This document shows, piece after piece, positions 60,223 through 64,000 of a DNA stretch of 64,000 nt. Below the pieces are notes generated by a model, which saw only the letters and a program-made list of their open reading frames with translations, did not search any database and was not told where the DNA came from. Source of the stretch: Acorus gramineus (lineage: Eukaryota > Streptophyta > Magnoliopsida > Acorales > Acoraceae). Position 1 is the first letter of the stretch, and every line of letters begins with the position of its first letter. Position numbers and translations under genes: made by a program. Location of the stretch: contig JAUJYN010000012.1 of assembly GCA_030737835.1 (NCBI GenBank), positions 1,022,688 through 1,086,687 of the forward strand, in the 5' to 3' direction.

Positions 60223-60724
60223 AAAACAAAAGGCAAAAAAGTGCATCTCTCATACGATCCTCGCCACTTATTTTTCCTAAAAACATAAAATAAGTACCCA
60301 AAAATGAACCATCAAATAGACGCCCATGATCACCCTGATCCAAAGAGACTTCCGAACGAGAATCCAAAGCCATAGCTGACAGTGCGTCTCTCAAACGACC
60401 TACGAAAGAAAAGCTAGAACCTACGGCCTAGATCGCTCTGATCCATACATCTCGAGATTTGGAAACCCCCTCGAGATCGTCATTAGACCGTTGGTTCCCC
60501 GAACGTCCCTCCTTAACGTGCACCGATGGCGCAGATTATAGAGTTATCTGACACGTGGTTTTCCCGTGGTCCGGTGAAAGCGATTCAAAGAGCCGTTCAA
60601 TTATAGTGATCCATCTTCTCTTGCTACCACAAATATTTTTATTTATAAGTTTTTTTTATATGTACCATTGAAAAATCTAATTTAGTTAAAAGCACTCTCT
60701 TAGATTTTGGAAGTCAATATGGGG
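60223..60724. other. GC-richer unannotated segment
   Basis: About 60395-60600 is GC-richer than its surroundings and contains gacacgtggttttccc (a CACGTG G-box). It could be an orphan promoter or a remnant of one. No coding frame is supported; the minus-strand 75-residue frame (60394-60167) runs into the family D element. Confidence 0.35.
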
Positions 60725-61235
60725 GTGCAACAAACTCATTGAGTCAGGTTGTAGCTCAATCTGAATTCAATCCGAGATTGGATAAAACAAATCCAAGCTC
60801 AATCTAACTCGACCCTTCTATAGCTATATGCGAGAAACTCAACCAGAATCAAGTCGGTTTGATTTGTGTTCGGATTTGATTCGGATTGGGTTTGAGTTGG
60901 TTTTATGTTTGAGTTGAAAAATGTATTATTTTAAATAATTAAAAATTTATAAGAGTCAATTATTCACATAGTAATTACAAGAAATGTGAAAATGAAAAAT
61001 ATTTTTACTTGTGTGATAAATAGATGGAAACTACTGAAATATTCTAAGTAAAAATTTAAATTGGACAATTCAAATTTTATCATACGAATTAAATAATTAA
61101 AATTTGACTTACAACATTTAAATTATCATTTCTTACTTTCGATTCGGGTTAGTTCAGATTATCCAAATATTCAATCAAAACCAAGCCTGAATTAGGTTCA
61201 GGTTGCTCAAGTTGAACCTGAACGTTAAAACCAGG
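60725..61235 (+). repeat. Dispersed repeat, family C, copy 2
   Basis: The left half (gtcaggttgtagctcaatct, ttcggattgggtttgagttgg) and right half (ttcaggttgctcaagttgaa) share words with 29325-29560. AT-rich centre. Confidence 0.45.
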
Positions 61236-61344
61236 GGCGGATCCAGGATAATATTTTTGGGTGGGCTATATTAAATATTAATATAGAATGAATTTTTATT
61301 TTTATATTTGATGTAATTATTTTATATATCAAATAATGTTATAT

Positions 61345-61590
61345 ACAAAAGACATTCAATCTTTTTTGCAACCTCATACATTGTAATAACGTATTATATA
61401 CTGCATATCATAGTATAGGGTATTATAATGTATGGAATAAAAAAATTATTTATTCATAATTAAAAAAAACTACACTAGTATATCTCAGATTATATATCAC
61501 TTCATATAACAGCATGTATTTCGATAGGAGAGTATATAATTTTTTTTAAAAAAGAAAAACTGTGTGGATTGCAAATGGGGCTGTAGAAGG
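61345..61590 (+). repeat. Dispersed repeat, family B, copy 2
   Basis: Contains tgcaacctcatacattgtaa, tatatactgcatatcatag, tataacagcatgtatttcg and gagagtatataatttttt, then a gtgtggattgcaaatggggc end also seen in family A right ends (33065). Confidence 0.45.
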
Positions 61591-61594
61591 GGTT

Positions 61595-61865
61595 GAACGT
61601 ATCATTTTTTTTTTCAGCCCCAATTTCAGTCTTATATGTGTCGATAGAAAATCACCGGAGTATATATTCACAATAACGAGGTATATGTTTTGATATAAAT
61701 TTTACATATTTTCTATAAATGTATTAATGCAATTTATTAGAGTATATACTTCATTTTTTTGTAAAAATATGTATCTCATTAAATGAAGTATATATTATTT
61801 TTTAAAAAGTCAAAACACGTGTAAATTGAAATTATGATTAAAAAAAGTATGTACGTAATATTATC
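61595..61865 (+). mobile_element. Family A MITE, near-complete copy
   Basis: Follows the whole word order of the copy at 381-657: cagccccaatttcagtc, gtcgatagaaaatcaccgga, tttctataaatgtattaatg, atgtatctcattaaatgaag, cacgtgtaaattgaaatta, gtaatattat. Confidence 0.62.
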
Positions 61866-62640
61866 TTAATATATATAACAAATAACAAAAAAAAAATTGG
61901 GTCGGGCTGATTGGGCTCACTAAAATCAGACTATTCTAAACATCAGTCTAAAATTGAAAAGTCATTCAATTTGCCGATTGAACTATGGGGTTTTGAAAAT
62001 CAGAACTGGGTTAGATGAACATGCTAGTTCTTTAAGATGTGAAAATTTAATGTTTTAAGGAATAACTTACCGAAAAATGTTAATTTTTTTTTCTAAATTT
62101 TAATTGGTTGAAGTTTTAAAATATTTAAAACTTAATTAATTCACCATTGAAATTAAAAAAAGCATTTAGAATGTGCAATTTGCCTAATTGCACTTCAAAG
62201 AGGAAAAAAATATTAAAGTTTTTAAAATATGTATATCCTCTTAGAAAAATTACTTTAAATTTAACTTAATATCATAAAACAATAAATATTAAACTTTTAA
62301 TTAATAAGATTTATTCATATTAAACTTTATTACAAATAAAATCATACTCTTTTTATATTGTGATGCTATATAAATATTTAGAAAAGTAATAAGGTTTAAA
62401 ATTTGATAACTGTGAAAAATTTCTAAAATATTATATATATATTTTTTGTAATTTTAAATTATTATTAATATAATTAATACATTTATTACATTATAATGAA
62501 TTCATGGTTTGATTTAAGTTAACCCGACGATCCCGTTTTTAAAATACTGATTAAAATACACTCTAAACAGTATTCATATACTATTGAAATAGTAATAGAC
62601 TTTTAAGAAAACAGTTTTGTTTTTGGAGTGATATATATAA
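61866..62640. other. AT-rich intergenic DNA
   Basis: Nothing recognisable beyond AT-rich, low-complexity sequence. Confidence 0.5.
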
Positions 62641-62644
62641 AAAA

Positions 62645-63528
62645 ATCAGTGTGCCCGTCCCCGGGGACCACCGGAACTCTAATCACTCACTAATAGGGTT
62701 TAATTAATTAATTCATGAATACTGCGCCTGTTCTCCCTCCCTCGAACACCGGTGGGGACGACTCGTTCAATCCCACGTCATCATAGTACAGAATGACGTC
62801 ATCTCACACGTGTCGACGTGAAACGTCGGATTAAAATCAACGCCTTGTTTTGGAGTCCGGGAGCGAAACAGGTTTAAAATCACAGTTTAATCCGGGTTTC
62901 GCGTCCGGGGAGCCGGGAGGCCGAAGGATTAAGGTTATGATTAAAATATGATTAGCTTAATTACTTTTTTTTAAGGGATAGTTTAGTCATCTCTGTCCGT
63001 CTGAAACTGGGCCTGTCTGTTGGGCTGGAGGCAAAGCTGGGCCCCACCCGAATGTGAAACGCGAGTCATTGTCGGTTCTTCAGCGGACACGTGTCAGATC
63101 CTGATCCGACTTGACCAATCCGCCCCTCCATCAACCACCCCCAACAAGCCATCACCGAAGGGCAATATCGACAAATCATAGTTCGTCAACTTGGTGTAGC
63201 ACGTGAGGGCGTGGACTTTAAAAAGGACGGGTGAGAATATATCGATACGTGGCACGGCTTTCTGCTTTAGTACTCACACCGCTTTTGGTGTGAGGCATGG
63301 GGTCGTCGGTTTTGCCGTTCTAAAGCTTTTCGTTGTCCCGCCCTAAAATTAGGTAGGGCGGAGTACTTTAACGGCTGGAGCCCTCCCAAGCTTTCCCTTC
63401 TCTCCCGTGCCGTGTCCATTTAAGGTGAAGTTTCAGCTTCTGCTGTACTGTCCCGCGGGACATTGTGTGACCAAATCAGGCAATGCCACATCACACTCTC
63501 TTTCTCACTCCTGTTATAACGAATCTTT
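62645..63528. promoter_or_regulatory. GC-richer regulatory-like island with ACGT-core cluster
   Basis: About 0.9 kb of markedly GC-richer DNA without a coding frame. It contains many ACGT cores: ccacgtcatc (62774), tgacgtca (62794), cacacgtgtcgacgtg (62806), gacacgtgtc (63086), gcacgtgag (63200) and atacgtggc (63246), the sites bound by plant bZIP factors. It also has a perfect palindrome tgtcccgcgggaca (about 63449) and small hairpins (ctcacacc/ggtgtgag near 63274). It may be the distal promoter of a gene beyond the right edge, or an unannotated non-coding transcript. Confidence 0.45.
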
Positions 63529-63996
63529 AGGGAAATTTCTAACAACCCCGTAGTCTGAAATTCATGTTAACACCTTTAAAATCACTTAAGTAAATTCAAA
63601 TAGTTTAATGAATTAAATTTTTGTTGAAATATTACATTAATATCCATTTAGTTAACCACGGAAATTTGTTAAAATGTGAAAATTCTTCAGTAAATAAAGA
63701 TTTTATCATTCTGAATAGATTATACAACCTTATCAAGAGTGGGAAATGATCTTTTATATAAGGTCGATCACATTTTTAACGCATTGCTGAAGGTTTTTAA
63801 TATAATGTATTTTTAGACAGGGTTAGCTAAACAGAACATTCATAAAATATTTCTCATGTATCCAGTACAAATTTAACTAAGGATGCTATTTGGATTTACA
63901 TAGATATTTTCATGTAGTTATAGAGACTTCATGAAAAATGCAGGGTTTATATGGATATGGGGCAGTTTACAAGGGGTTATATGAATTTTTCTCCGT
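63529..63996 (+). mobile_element. Dispersed inverted-repeat element, family D, copy 2
   Basis: Starts gggaaatttctaacaacccc and ends gtttacaaggggttatatga + atttttc, an imperfect inverted repeat. The interior runs parallel to 59711-60222 (aaaatgtgaaaattctt, gatcttttatataagg, taatataatgtattt, aatttaactaaggatgcta). Confidence 0.6.
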
Positions 63997-64000
63997 ATCT

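Noticed and set aside
60167-60394. 75-residue minus-strand frame with internal repeat MRDAL
   Set aside because: The repeat word is real, but the frame runs into the family D element and has no homology that I recognise.

Overview
The window is nuclear DNA from a flowering plant. It has intron-rich genes with GT-AG splice sites, large AT-rich intergenic spaces, and many plant-type transposable elements: a Ty3/gypsy LTR with an initiator-tRNA-Met primer site, Ty1/copia, L1-type LINEs with a plant RNase H tail, a SINE, and several MITE families. Some first exons are very GC-rich, which fits a monocot or another lineage with a 5' GC gradient. I cannot fix the species.

Five protein-coding genes are well supported. 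(1) Trihelix transcription factor of the ASR3 type, 2091-5434 (+), 3 exons. (2) TSSC4-family U5 snRNP factor, 6500-9203 (-), 2 exons. (3) Class II (GH38) alpha-mannosidase, 17529-28964 (+), 29 exons, with one GC-AG intron. (4) RNF10-type RING-HC protein, 40557-48726 (+), 9 exons. (5) DUF3444 protein with a degenerate J-like region, 51525-52559 (-), one exon. I joined exons by reading splice sites and reading phase by eye. The joins give continuous proteins of about 323, 412, 1026, 779 and 344 residues. The genes have unrelated housekeeping or regulatory roles (transcription, splicing, glycan trimming, ubiquitin-type RING, chaperone-like) and form no operon or cluster.

Layout: 1-1900 intergenic with a MITE and a long C tract; 2.0-5.5 kb trihelix gene; 6.5-9.2 kb TSSC4; 9.5-12.7 kb a 2.6-kb gypsy LTR plus primer site and partial gag; 12.7-15.4 kb a decayed copia pol; 17.5-29 kb alpha-mannosidase; 29-35 kb AT-rich spacer with MITE remnants; 35.2-38.6 kb a decayed LINE split by a Harbinger/Tourist-like MITE; 40.4-48.7 kb RNF10 gene, whose intron 7 holds a Tourist-like MITE interrupted by a TTCGAA-rich repeat; 51.5-52.6 kb DUF3444 gene; 52.6-64 kb gene-poor, mostly small DNA transposons, a SINE and a FAR1 fragment.

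The most unusual part is 54.8-58.0 kb. A Mutator-like MITE (9-bp target duplication) carries a nested hAT-like MITE (8-bp target duplication). A second hAT-like copy with its own exact 8-bp duplication carries what reads as the 5' leader and first 24 codons of a cytosolic ribosomal protein eL39 gene. An older member of the same family ends exactly at the 3' end of the DUF3444 gene and appears to supply its stop codon.
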